Positions 1-7,732 of a DNA stretch of 13,098 bases are shown here, piece after piece. Below the pieces are notes generated by a model that saw only the letters and a program-made list of their open reading frames with translations, was not told the origin of the DNA and ran no database searches. The stretch spans positions 1 to 13,098 of the forward strand of contig JAEYSR010000027.1 in NCBI GenBank assembly GCA_023434535.1, read 5' to 3'. The first letter of the stretch is position 1, and every line of letters begins with the position of its first letter. A program made the position numbers and the translations under genes. The DNA is from Actinomycetes bacterium. GTDB lineage: Bacteria; Actinomycetota; Acidimicrobiia; Acidimicrobiales; Microtrichaceae.

Positions 1-8
1 GCTCCGTT

Positions 9-42
9 CCGGGGGGGGGGACCCGATCGGGTCACCCCCCGG
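9..42 (-). terminator. GC-rich hairpin downstream of transketolase
   Basis: A perfect 14-base palindrome, GACCCGATCGGGTC (20-33), is extended by a G run (11-19) facing a C run (35-40), with A34 bulged. The hairpin starts about 24 bases past the transketolase stop codon. There is no T tract on the minus strand after it, so it is a hairpin-only terminator candidate, a form often proposed in actinobacteria. Terminator function is inferred from position and stem strength. Confidence 0.5.
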
Positions 43-65
43 CAACAGAGGGCGTGCAGAGACGG

Positions 66-2042
66 TCAGCCCAGGAGGCCGCGCGCCACCTCGACGACGT
101 GGTCGGGGTTGATCCCCAGCTCGGTCAGCGCGACGTCGCCGGGAGCGGACGCACCGAACCGGTCGATGCCGACAGTCGCGTCGGCGTAGCGCTCCCAACC
201 GAGGGTCACGCCCGCCTCCACCGACACCGTCGGCACGCCGGGCGGGAGGACGGCGTCGCGGTAGGCCGCGTCCTGGGCGTCGAAGAGGCTCCAGCAGGGG
301 AGCGAGACCACCTGGACGGAACGTCCCTCCTCGGCCAGCGTGCCGGCCGCCTCCAGGGCGACCGCCACCTCGGTGCCGGTCCCGACCAGGACCAGGTCGG
401 GCGACTCGGCGTCCGCGATGACGTAGCCACCCCGGGCCACGCCGTCGACGGCTCGTTCGGCGGTGGTCGGCAGGACCGGGGTGTTCTGTCGGCTCAGGAT
501 CAGGGCGACGGGTCCGTCGCCCTCGACGGCGCAGCGCCACGCCGCGGAGGTCTCGTTGCCGTCCGCCGGGCGGATCACGGTCAGACCGGGGATCAACCGG
601 AGCGACATCACCTGCTCGACCGGCTGGTGGGTCGGCCCGTCCTCGCCGACGCCCACCGAGTCGTGGCTCCACACGAACACGCACTTGGCCTTCGACAGGG
701 CCGCGAGCCGGGCGGCCGGTAGCATGTAGTCGCTGAAGACCAGGAAGGTGCCGGCCGCCGGCAGGATGCCGCCGTGGTGGGCGGCGCCGACCATGATCGA
801 CCCCATCGCGTGCTCACGGACGCCGAAGTGGATCTGGGGACCGGCGGGGGAGTCCGCCGACAGGACCTCCGCCCCGGGGAGCTTGGTGCCGGTGTTGCCG
901 ATCAGGTCCGCGGCGCCGGCGACGAAGCCCGGCACGACGTCGACCAGCGCGGCGACGCAGTCGCCGCTGGCGACCCTGGTGGCCGGCTTGTCCGCCTCGG
1001 TGTAGGACGGCAGCGCGTCCTCCCAGCCCGGCAGGCCCCGGGAGCCGAGCGTGGCCTCCCACTCGGCCTCCCGACCCTCCAGCGCGCCGTGGGCCCGCTG
1101 CTCCCAGTCCTCACGCTGGACCCGGCCCCGCGACCCGGCGTCGCGGTAGAGCTCCAGGACGTCGTCAGGGACGTAGAACGGCTCGTCGGGCAGGCCCATC
1201 ACGGCCTTGGTCTCGGTGATGTCCTCGGGCTTGAACGCCAGGCCGTGGGCCGAGGGGCTGTCGGTCAGCCGTGGGGACGGGTAGCCGATGCGGCTCCGCA
1301 CGATGACGAGCGACGGCCGGTCCTCCACCGACTTCGCCTCGAGCAGGGCCTGCTCCAGCGCGTCGAGGTCCTCGGCGGCCTCGCCCATCTCCAGCACGTG
1401 CCAGCCGTAGGCGTCGAAGCGCTTGGCGGCGTCGTCGGAGAGGGCCAGCTCGGTCGGGCCGTCGATCGAGATGTGGTTGTCGTCGTAGACGTACACGAGA
1501 CGGCCGAGCCCGAGGTGCCCGGCTAGCGACGCGGCCTCGTGGCTCACGCCCTCCGACAGGTCGCCGTCGGACACCATGGCGTAGATGTGGTGGTCGCAGA
1601 CCTCGGAACCGAACCGCGCCCGCAGGGAGGCCTCGGCGATCGCCATGCCGACGCCGTTGGCGAAGCCCTGACCCAGCGGGCCCGTGGTGACCTCGACGCC
1701 CGTGGTGTGGCCGACCTCGGGGTGGCCCGGGGTGGCCGAACCCCACTGGCGGAAGTGCTCCAGGTCGTCGAGCGTGAGCCCGTACCCGGTCAGGTAGAGC
1801 ATGGCGTACTGCAGGATCGAGGCGTGCCCGCAGCTCAGGATGAAGCGGTCGCGGTCGGCCCAGTCCGGGGCCGAGGCGTCGTAGCGCATGATGCGCGTCC
1901 ACAGCACGTGGGCCAGCGGGGCCAGCGACATGGCCGTGCCCTGGTGTCCGGAGTTGGCCTTGGCGGGGGCATCCATGGCGAGGCCGCGGATGACGCTGAT
2001 CGCTCGCTGCTCCAGCTCGGCGCTCGTGGTGGGGTTCGACAT
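66..2042 (-). CDS. tkt: Transketolase
   Basis: Thiamine-diphosphate enzyme of the non-oxidative pentose phosphate pathway. It moves two-carbon ketol units from ketoses such as xylulose 5-phosphate to aldoses, and acts in the cytoplasm. The 658 residues match the usual bacterial length. Visible motifs are SGHQG (31-35), CGHAS (about 71-75), GPLGQG (about 121-126), the ThDP/metal segment SDGDLSEG (148-155) followed by YDDNHISIDG, and REHAM (409-413), whose Glu410 should be the ThDP-activating glutamate. The transketolase-type segment with GEDGPTHQP follows. The ATG at 2042 is chosen because an AGGACC ribosome-binding site lies just upstream and MSNPTTSAELEQRA is a normal N-terminus. The frame stays open to 2393, but that would add an implausible repeat-derived leader. 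The gene lies downstream of the FIST gene and probably has its own promoter. No other pentose phosphate gene is visible before the window edge. Confidence 0.97.
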   Translation of the reverse strand: MSNPTTSAELEQRAISVIRGLAMDAPAKANSGHQGTAMSLAPLAHVLWTRIMRYDASAPDWADRDRFILSCGHASILQYAMLYLTGYGLTLDDLEHFRQWGSATPGHPEVGHTTGVEVTTGPLGQGFANGVGMAIAEASLRARFGSEVCDHHIYAMVSDGDLSEGVSHEAASLAGHLGLGRLVYVYDDNHISIDGPTELALSDDAAKRFDAYGWHVLEMGEAAEDLDALEQALLEAKSVEDRPSLVIVRSRIGYPSPRLTDSPSAHGLAFKPEDITETKAVMGLPDEPFYVPDDVLELYRDAGSRGRVQREDWEQRAHGALEGREAEWEATLGSRGLPGWEDALPSYTEADKPATRVASGDCVAALVDVVPGFVAGAADLIGNTGTKLPGAEVLSADSPAGPQIHFGVREHAMGSIMVGAAHHGGILPAAGTFLVFSDYMLPAARLAALSKAKCVFVWSHDSVGVGEDGPTHQPVEQVMSLRLIPGLTVIRPADGNETSAAWRCAVEGDGPVALILSRQNTPVLPTTAERAVDGVARGGYVIADAESPDLVLVGTGTEVAVALEAAGTLAEEGRSVQVVSLPCWSLFDAQDAAYRDAVLPPGVPTVSVEAGVTLGWERYADATVGIDRFGASAPGDVALTELGINPDHVVEVARGLLG

Positions 2043-2073
2043 CGATGGGTCCTGTCCGGTCGGCGACGCAGGG

Positions 2074-2079
2074 ATCGTA
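2074..2079 (-). promoter_or_regulatory. Candidate -10 box for transketolase
   Basis: On the minus strand the hexamer TACGAT lies 31 bases upstream of the transketolase ATG, matching the actinobacterial TANNNT -10 pattern. It would give a leader of about 25 bases holding the AGGACC ribosome-binding site. No convincing -35 hexamer was found at 16-18 bases. It is the only good -10 match I noticed between the FIST stop and this gene. Confidence 0.4.
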
Positions 2080-2121
2080 GCGAGCCGGGCCACCCGGCCC
2101 GACAGCGCCGCTCGGTGCTCT

Positions 2122-2192
2122 ACCCCCGCTCCCAGCCGCTCAGGCTCGACCCCCGCTCCCAGCCGCTCAGGCTCCACCCCCGCTCCCGCCCC
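2122..2192. repeat. 27-bp tandem repeat, about 2.5 copies
   Basis: Units begin at 2122, 2149 and 2176. The first two copies (ACCCCCGCTCCCAGCCGCTC followed by AGGCTCG or AGGCTCC) differ at one base. The third is partial, keeping ACCCCCGCTCCC and then diverging. The block lies between the FIST and transketolase genes, and the FIST stop codon (2167-2169) is inside the second unit. Unit length is a multiple of three, so it also reads as a nine-residue repeat in the open frame upstream of transketolase. It could come from slippage or a local duplication. Confidence 0.85.
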
Positions 2193-3342
2193 ACGTCGGC
2201 GTCGCATCCACGAGGAGCATGCTGATCGCCGCGTCGTGCACCGCGGAGCGGTCGCGGACCGGGCCGACCGTGCCGGAGCAGAAGGCACCGGCCACGGCAG
2301 CGCCGGGAAGAGCGGCCGAGACCGTCGCCGCGTCGGTGTCGGGCACCCCGAACAGCGTCGAGCCCCGGGCGACGTCGGTGAAGCACAGCGCACCGGCCGC
2401 CGACAGGCCTCCCAGCACGCCCACCAGGTCGTCGACGGCCGACGCCGCGTCGCGGACGTGGAACTGCACCGTGGCGCCGATGGGCACCTCGTCGGCCACG
2501 ACCAGGGCGCCGACCTCCCGGTCCGCTCCGAGCACCTGCCGCACCAGGAAGTCGCCGAGGCCGAACTCCTCCCGCTGCTCGTCGACCACCCGGCCGATCT
2601 GCAGGCCCTCCGCGGCGAGCGCCCGGTCGGCGTCGTCCAACCCGTCGACGACCTCGCGCAGCCGCTCCGCGGCCGGGCGACCGGCGAGGTCGTGGAGGCG
2701 GTTCCGCTCGGAGCGGGTGACGGTGAACGGCTGGCCGATCGGCCGGCACCCCTGCGAGACCGCCGTCACCAGGGGGACCGTGTCGTCGATGAGGAGGGCG
2801 GTCGCCCCGTGGTCGTGGACCGCGGCGTCGAGCAGCAGGCGGTTGCCGCCGGGACGCCGTGCCGCCGACGCCGCGCCGCCGACCACCGCCAGGCCCGGTG
2901 CGGTCACGGCGAGGTCGCCGACCGCCAGGTGCAGGGGGAAGCTGAACGGGTCCGACAGCAGCACCAGGGTCCCGGTGGCGCCCTCCAGTGCGGCCATGCC
3001 GCGGAGGTGCGGGCCGTCGGGACCCGGGACGGAGTCGATGCGGACGGGGCGGATGCGTGCGCCGCCGAGCCACATGGCCTGGATCACCAGCGCGGCGTGG
3101 TCCTCCACCTCGCGGCTCCCGCCCAGCACGGACTGCACGGAGGCGCCGAGGAGCGCTCTCGGCTCCAGGAGGTGGCGCACCGACGCCTGGATGTCGTCGA
3201 GCGCACCCAGGTGGGCCTCGGTGACGAACATGGCGACGAGGTCGGGCCGCGGTCCGCCGACCTCGAGGAGCTGGCCGACCGTCTCGCCGACGGCGTGGGT
3301 GGCCAGGGGGTGCTCGCTCAGGGCGGCGCCGACGATCGCCAT
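2167..3342 (-). CDS. FIST N/C-domain sensory protein
   Basis: A 391-residue protein resembling the FIST family, proposed small-ligand (possibly amino-acid) sensing domains found alone or fused to signalling modules in bacteria. The N-terminal half (about 1-220) opens with AALSEHPLATHAVGETVGQL, the usual FIST_N beginning. It continues through the ASVQSVLGG segment and the DPFSFPL segment to the GGAASAARR glycine-rich stretch. The FIST_C half (about 225-385) has the FGLGDFLVRQVLG segment, a GALVVADEVPIGATVQFHVRD-type strand pair and a C-terminal FCSGTVGP-type turn. No kinase, GGDEF, HAMP or membrane segment is attached, so the signalling partner is not evident. The ATG at 3342 lies 15 bases after the stop of the DUF6941-like gene, so the two are probably co-transcribed. 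A clear ribosome-binding site is lacking. Ligand and output are unknown. Confidence 0.85.
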   Translation of the reverse strand: MAIVGAALSEHPLATHAVGETVGQLLEVGGPRPDLVAMFVTEAHLGALDDIQASVRHLLEPRALLGASVQSVLGGSREVEDHAALVIQAMWLGGARIRPVRIDSVPGPDGPHLRGMAALEGATGTLVLLSDPFSFPLHLAVGDLAVTAPGLAVVGGAASAARRPGGNRLLLDAAVHDHGATALLIDDTVPLVTAVSQGCRPIGQPFTVTRSERNRLHDLAGRPAAERLREVVDGLDDADRALAAEGLQIGRVVDEQREEFGLGDFLVRQVLGADREVGALVVADEVPIGATVQFHVRDAASAVDDLVGVLGGLSAAGALCFTDVARGSTLFGVPDTDAATVSAALPGAAVAGAFCSGTVGPVRDRSAVHDAAISMLLVDATPTWGGSGGGA

Positions 3343-3357
3343 GGGCAGCCGGAGGGA

Positions 3358-3762
3358 TCAGGCGTCGGTGGACGCAGAGGGGACCGGGGGCAGCAGCGTG
3401 TACGGCACCACCGTGGCGTCGCCCATGTCGATGCGGCAGTGGGCCTCGATCGTGGCCGTCTCCGGGTACTCGAGCTCGGCCCGGACCAGCCGGTACGCGA
3501 ACTTCCCGGGCTCGATCTGGAGCGGCTGCACGTTCCGTGCCACCTGCTCGCCGTCGCGCAGGAAGACGACCTCGAGGGCGGCGGAGCCAGAGTGCTCGGG
3601 AGGGCAGCGGACGATGACGACGAGGTGGGGCTCGATGGTGACCGGGAAGGGCCCGGGCGCCGGCGCCGAGAACTGGATGCCGGTCAGGTCCAGACGGGCG
3701 GCGCCCCCGTCCCCCTGGCGCACCTGGATGTCATCCGCGAACAGAGCTGAGACGATCTGCAT
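3358..3762 (-). CDS. DUF6941-like small protein
   Basis: A 134-residue protein with no signal peptide or membrane helix. It opens MQIVSALFADDIQVRQ, followed by a strand-rich core (LDLTGIQF, then EPHLVVIVRC, LEVVFLRDGEQV and EIEA-type strands). The pattern, an N-terminal 'ALFADD' strand, a short 'LTGI' segment and an immunoglobulin-like beta core, resembles DUF6941 proteins. That assignment is from memory of the family and is moderately sure. No catalytic residues can be pointed to. It is the first gene of the leftward run with the FIST gene. Its start codon is immediately preceded by a -10-like box and no Shine-Dalgarno, consistent with leaderless translation. Function is unknown. Confidence 0.75.
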   Translation of the reverse strand: MQIVSALFADDIQVRQGDGGAARLDLTGIQFSAPAPGPFPVTIEPHLVVIVRCPPEHSGSAALEVVFLRDGEQVARNVQPLQIEPGKFAYRLVRAELEYPETATIEAHCRIDMGDATVVPYTLLPPVPSASTDA

Positions 3763-3769
3763 CCGGCGG

Positions 3770-3775
3770 ATGCTA
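3770..3775 (-). promoter_or_regulatory. -10 box for leaderless DUF6941-like gene
   Basis: On the minus strand TAGCAT (TANNNT type) ends 8 bases before the A of the ATG at 3762, so initiation 7-8 bases downstream would start the mRNA at the start codon. There is no ribosome-binding site between box and ATG. Leaderless arrangement is inferred from spacing. Confidence 0.5.
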
Positions 3776-3802
3776 CGGCCGCCCGCGCCACCTCGTGCCG
3801 CG

Positions 3803-3808
3803 TAGGGT
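3803..3808 (+). promoter_or_regulatory. -10 box for leaderless acyl-CoA synthetase gene
   Basis: TAGGGT (TANNNT type) is followed by 8 bases and then the ATG at 3817, the spacing expected of an actinobacterial leaderless transcript. The sequence between box and ATG (GACCGCCC) has no Shine-Dalgarno. It mirrors the box on the other strand across the 54-bp divergent gap. Confidence 0.5.
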
Positions 3809-3816
3809 GACCGCCC

Positions 3817-6030
3817 ATGTCGGAGGCAGACCCCACACCTCGCGCGACCCGGACCCTGTCCGAGTCGGACTCCAAGGCCCTCCTCGGAGGGTTCGGCGTC
3901 CCGTTCGCCCCTGAGCGCCTGGTCACCGAGCCGGCGGACGTGCCGGCGGCCGCCGCCGAGGTGGGCCTGCCGGCGGTGGCCAAGCTGTGCGGCGACAACA
4001 TCGCCCACAAGACCGAGCGCGGCCTCGTCCGGCTCGGGCTGTCCGACGTGGACGCCCTCGACGCCGCGGTCCGGGACCTGCTCGCCGCGGCCCGGCCCGA
4101 GGACTCGCCGACGGGGGTGCTGGTCGCCCCGATGCTCAGCGGCAACCGTGAGCTGATCGCCGGGATCGCGACCGATCCCCAGTTCGGCCACACCGTGCTG
4201 CTCGGGCTGGGCGGCGTGCTCGCGGAGGCCGTCGCCGACGTGACGGTCCGGTCGGTGCCGATCACCCGCATCGACGCCGAGGAGATGATCGAGGACCTCC
4301 GGTCCCAGGCCCTCCTCGGCGAGTTCCGCGGGGAGCCGGCTCTCGACCGGTCCTCGGTGGTCGACGTCCTCATGGGGCTCTCCGACGCAGCCGTCGCGAC
4401 GCCCGGTCTCGTCTCCGCGGACCTCAACCCGTTGATCGTGCACGACGGTCGCGCCGTCGCCGTCGACGCCCTGGTCGAGCTGGTCGAGCCGGACGACCGC
4501 GACGGTGCGGACGCAGGAACGACGCCGGAGGAACCGGGGGACCGGGGCGACCGCGTCCGGACGTCGGACTTCCTCGCCCTGTTCGACCCGAAGGGCGTGG
4601 TCGTGGCCGGCGCGTCGACCCACCCCGGCAAGTTCGGCTTCGTCAGCCTGCACAACATCCTGGCGTCGGGCTACGAGGGCAAGGTCTTCGCCACCAACTT
4701 GCAGGGCAGCCCGGTGCTCGGCGTCGAGACCCTCAGGTCGCTCGACGAGCTGCCCGAGGGTGAGGCCGACCTCATCTTCGTGTGCACGCCCCGCTCGGCG
4801 AACCCCGACCTGCTCCGCACCGCGGCGGCCAAGGGCATCACGGCGGCCTTCCTCACCTCCGCGGGCTACGGGGAGGCCGGCCCCGAGGGTCAGGCCGCCC
4901 AGGCCGAGCTGGTCGAGCTCTGCGACGAGCTCGGGATCCTGCTCGTCGGCCCCAACGGCCAGGGCGTCGTGTCCACGCCGTCCCGCCTGTGCGCCCAGAT
5001 CGTGGCGCCGTACCCGCCCGCCGGTCGGATCGGGGTCGCCAGCCAGTCCGGCAACTTCGTGTCCAGCTTCATGAACTGGTCGTGCGCGACCGGGGTCGGC
5101 ATCTCGCGCGCCGTGTCGTGCGGCAACGCCGCGGCGACCACCGTGCCCGACGTCCTCCGGTTCTTCGCCTCCGACCACGAGACCGACGTGGCGTTGGCCT
5201 ACATCGAGGGCGTGACCGACGGCGAGGAGGTGGCCCGGGCGCTCGCCGACGTGGCCGCGCACCAGCCGGTCGTCGTGCTCAAGGGCGGCGCCACCTCCGG
5301 CGGTGCCCGGGCCGCGGCGAGCCACACCGGGTCGCTCGCCACCGACGACCGCGCCTTCGACGGGCTGTGCCGTCAGACCGGGGTCACCCGCGCCGCGACC
5401 GTGGAGGAGGCCTTCGAGGCCGCCGCCACGTTCGCGACCCAGCCGCTGCCGACCGGCAACCGCGTGGTCGTGATGACCACGGCCGGCGGTTGGGGAGTGG
5501 TCACGGCCGACGCCATCACACGGCATCCCGACCTGGAGCTCGCCGAGCTGCCCGACGACCTGCGTGACCGCATCGACGGGTTGCTGCCGCCGCGTTGGAG
5601 CAGGAACAACCCGGTCGACCTCGCCGGCGGCGAGACGCGCGACACGATCCCCGACGTGCTGGCCCTGATCGCGGAGCACCCGGAGGTCGACGCGGTGATC
5701 TACCTGGGCCTCGGGATCCAGTCGAACCAGGCCCGCATGCTGCGCGAGGGCGGCTTCCACCCCGACCACGGCATCGAGCGCATCGTGGCGTACCACGAGC
5801 GCCAGGACGCCCGCTTCGCGCAGGCAGCGCACGACATCTCGGCGTCGACCGGGAAGCCGATCCTGACGGCGACGGAGCTCGCCGTCGCCTTCCCCGACAA
5901 CCCGGGCCCTGCGACCGTCCGCGAGACCGGACGGCTGTGCTACCCGTCGGCGGACCGCGCCGTGACGGCTCTCGGGCACCTGTGGCGGCGGAGCCGTCAC
6001 CTCTCGCGTCGCAACATGGTGCAGCCGTGA
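3817..6030 (+). CDS. NDP-forming acyl-CoA synthetase, ATP-grasp half first
   Basis: A 737-residue enzyme of the ADP/NDP-forming acyl-CoA (acetyl-CoA) synthetase superfamily. It interconverts an acyl-CoA plus ADP and phosphate with the free acid, CoA and ATP through a phosphohistidine. Residues about 12-230 are the beta (ATP-grasp_5) half, with AKLCGDNIAHKTERG (His64), DPQFGHTVLLGLGGVLAE and DLNPLIV (202-206). A charged linker (about 230-247) leads to the alpha half: CoA-binding Rossmann domain from FDPKGVVVAGAS, ligase-CoA domain with ASQSGN (about 408-413), and SHTGSLA with His503, the expected phosphorylated histidine. Many relatives have alpha before beta, so the order here is beta-alpha. 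Both halves appear intact. Substrate cannot be read from sequence; acetate, propionate or another short or aryl acid is possible. It lacks the C-terminal acetyltransferase domain of Pat-type relatives. The stop overlaps the next start by four bases. Confidence 0.9.
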   Translation: MSEADPTPRATRTLSESDSKALLGGFGVPFAPERLVTEPADVPAAAAEVGLPAVAKLCGDNIAHKTERGLVRLGLSDVDALDAAVRDLLAAARPEDSPTGVLVAPMLSGNRELIAGIATDPQFGHTVLLGLGGVLAEAVADVTVRSVPITRIDAEEMIEDLRSQALLGEFRGEPALDRSSVVDVLMGLSDAAVATPGLVSADLNPLIVHDGRAVAVDALVELVEPDDRDGADAGTTPEEPGDRGDRVRTSDFLALFDPKGVVVAGASTHPGKFGFVSLHNILASGYEGKVFATNLQGSPVLGVETLRSLDELPEGEADLIFVCTPRSANPDLLRTAAAKGITAAFLTSAGYGEAGPEGQAAQAELVELCDELGILLVGPNGQGVVSTPSRLCAQIVAPYPPAGRIGVASQSGNFVSSFMNWSCATGVGISRAVSCGNAAATTVPDVLRFFASDHETDVALAYIEGVTDGEEVARALADVAAHQPVVVLKGGATSGGARAAASHTGSLATDDRAFDGLCRQTGVTRAATVEEAFEAAATFATQPLPTGNRVVVMTTAGGWGVVTADAITRHPDLELAELPDDLRDRIDGLLPPRWSRNNPVDLAGGETRDTIPDVLALIAEHPEVDAVIYLGLGIQSNQARMLREGGFHPDHGIERIVAYHERQDARFAQAAHDISASTGKPILTATELAVAFPDNPGPATVRETGRLCYPSADRAVTALGHLWRRSRHLSRRNMVQP

Positions 6031-7721
6031 CGGCCGACGTCCCTGCCGAACCGGTCCGGGGAGAGCCGCCGGTCCTGTCCCACGACCCGGCCTCGACCGG
6101 AGCGCGTGACACGTCGGTGCGCCCTGTCGACGGGCCGTCCGACGGAGCAGCGGTGGTCGGAACGACGACGTTCGGCGGGACTGCGGTCGGAGCGACGGGG
6201 TCGTCCGGCACCGCACCCACCGGGCCGGTCGATCCTCTCGCTCCCGACCAGGCGGCTCCGATGCTCCCCGGCGCGCCCAAGGTGCGACGGCGACGGCGGC
6301 GAGGGTGGTTCGCAGCTGCGGCCGGACTCGTCCTGGTCGGCGGGGTCCTGGTCGGTACGGCGGTGGCCGTCGACGGAGGGTCGGAGGTCGCCACCGGAAC
6401 CGACGCGACGAGCCGGCTCGGCACGCCGGTCCTCTCGGCCCGGAGGGATCCGGAGCTGCTCGGTCGACCGGTGGCGTTGCGGTCGGTCCGCTCCGCCATC
6501 GATCCGATCGTGGCGAGGTACCCCGACGCGTCATGCGTCGTGGTCACCGACGGCGCCACCTCGCTCGCCGCGTCGGGCGCCACCACGCCGCTCGCCCCGG
6601 CGTCCAACACCAAGCTGCTGACGGCCTCCGCCGCGCTCCACGTCCTGGGCGCCGACACCCGCCTCGAGACCCGGGTCCAGTCGGTGGGCGCGCCCACGGG
6701 CGGCCGCGTCGCGGGCGACCTCTACCTCGTGGGCGGCGGCGACCCGCTGCTGAGCACGGCGACGGCGGCCAGCCGCATGCGCCACGGGACGGAGCCGACC
6801 ACGTCGCTCGAGACCCTGGCGGACCAGGTCGTCGCAGCCGGCGTCCGCCAGGTCGACGGCGCGGTCGTCGGGGACGGCTCACGCTACGACGCGGAGCGGA
6901 AGGTCCCGACCTGGCCGCAGCGCTACATCACCGAGGGGACGGCCTCGAACCTGGGTGCGCTCATGGTGAACGACGCGTGGACCATCGACCCGGTCGACGC
7001 CTCCGCGGGCGGCGGTGCGGCGGCACCCGACCCGGCGGCTCACGCCGCGGAGGTGTTCACACGCCTCCTGCGCGACCGGGGCGTGGCCGTGACGGGGACG
7101 CCGACCGTGGGTGCGGCGCCGGCCGACGCCACCACCGTGGCCACGCTGCCGTCCGCGACGGTCGGTGAGATCGTCGACCAGATGCTGGCCTTCTCCGACA
7201 ACACGACCGCCGAGCTCCTCGTCAAGGAGCTGGCGGCGCACGACGGCAGCACCGGCTCCACCGCGGCCGGCATCCAGGTCCTCGTCGCGGACCTGACCTC
7301 CCGAGGACTGCCGGTCGAGGGGCTGCAGCTCTTCGACGGCTCCGGGCTCAGCCGGGAGAACCGCACGACCTGCACGCTGCTCGACGCCGTGCTGTCCGCC
7401 GACGGCGCCGACGGTCCGATCTCCGGCGGCCTGGCCCGACCCGGCGCCCCCGGCACGCTCGACGACCGCTTCCTGGCGGAGCCGCTCCGGAGCCGGGTGG
7501 AGGCCAAGACCGGCACCCTCAACGACGTGACGGCGCTGTCGGGCTGGGTCCGCACCGACAGCGGTCGACCGCTGGCGTTCTCGACGCTGCAGAACCCGGC
7601 GGGGCGTCGGGTGACGGCCGCCGACCTGGCTCTGCAGGGCGAGCTCCTGCAGGCCCTCCTCACCTATCCGCAGACGCCGCCGGTCGAGCAGCTCGCCCCG
7701 GCGGCTCCCGTCCCGGTCTGA
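6027..7721 (+). CDS. dacB: D-Ala-D-Ala carboxypeptidase/endopeptidase, DacB/PBP4 family (S13)
   Basis: Class C low-molecular-mass penicillin-binding protein that trims or cuts peptidoglycan peptides outside the membrane. The three catalytic motifs are present: SNTK with Ser193 and Lys196, SDN at 390-392, and KTG at 494-496. The family signature GDLYLVGGGDPLLS is also seen. The GTG at 6027 overlaps the preceding stop (GTGA) and gives 564 residues. The N-terminus is about 85 residues rich in Gly, Thr, Pro and Ala, then six arginines (87-92) and one hydrophobic helix (about 94-116). This looks like a type II signal anchor, with the catalytic domain outside. SxxK-to-SDN spacing is 197 residues, which I recall as shorter than E. 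coli PBP4 or Actinomadura R39 (about 245), so the inserted domains are likely reduced. Internal starts closer to the helix cannot be ruled out. Confidence 0.93.
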   Translation: MTADVPAEPVRGEPPVLSHDPASTGARDTSVRPVDGPSDGAAVVGTTTFGGTAVGATGSSGTAPTGPVDPLAPDQAAPMLPGAPKVRRRRRRGWFAAAAGLVLVGGVLVGTAVAVDGGSEVATGTDATSRLGTPVLSARRDPELLGRPVALRSVRSAIDPIVARYPDASCVVVTDGATSLAASGATTPLAPASNTKLLTASAALHVLGADTRLETRVQSVGAPTGGRVAGDLYLVGGGDPLLSTATAASRMRHGTEPTTSLETLADQVVAAGVRQVDGAVVGDGSRYDAERKVPTWPQRYITEGTASNLGALMVNDAWTIDPVDASAGGGAAAPDPAAHAAEVFTRLLRDRGVAVTGTPTVGAAPADATTVATLPSATVGEIVDQMLAFSDNTTAELLVKELAAHDGSTGSTAAGIQVLVADLTSRGLPVEGLQLFDGSGLSRENRTTCTLLDAVLSADGADGPISGGLARPGAPGTLDDRFLAEPLRSRVEAKTGTLNDVTALSGWVRTDSGRPLAFSTLQNPAGRRVTAADLALQGELLQALLTYPQTPPVEQLAPAAPVPV

Positions 7722-7732
7722 GCGGATCCCGC

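Noticed and set aside
2122..2192. Tandem repeat as a CRISPR array
   Set aside because: Units are directly adjacent with no spacers, and no cas gene is present.
2043..2393. N-terminal extension of transketolase through the tandem repeat
   Set aside because: The added residues are repeat-derived and unlike any transketolase. A ribosome-binding site and a -10 candidate sit right before the ATG at 2042, and the region overlaps the FIST gene.
1888..3750. Plus-strand open frames opposite the FIST and transketolase genes
   Set aside because: Composition is Arg/Gly/Ala-rich without motifs, and the minus-strand genes have clear family signatures.
3358..6534. Open frame of over 1000 codons antisense to the acyl-CoA synthetase and DacB genes
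   Set aside because: Its protein is Arg/Gly/Pro-rich with no domain, and it mirrors genes with clear motifs. Long antisense frames are expected at this GC content. Only its last 134 codons form a believable gene, the DUF6941-like one starting at 3762.
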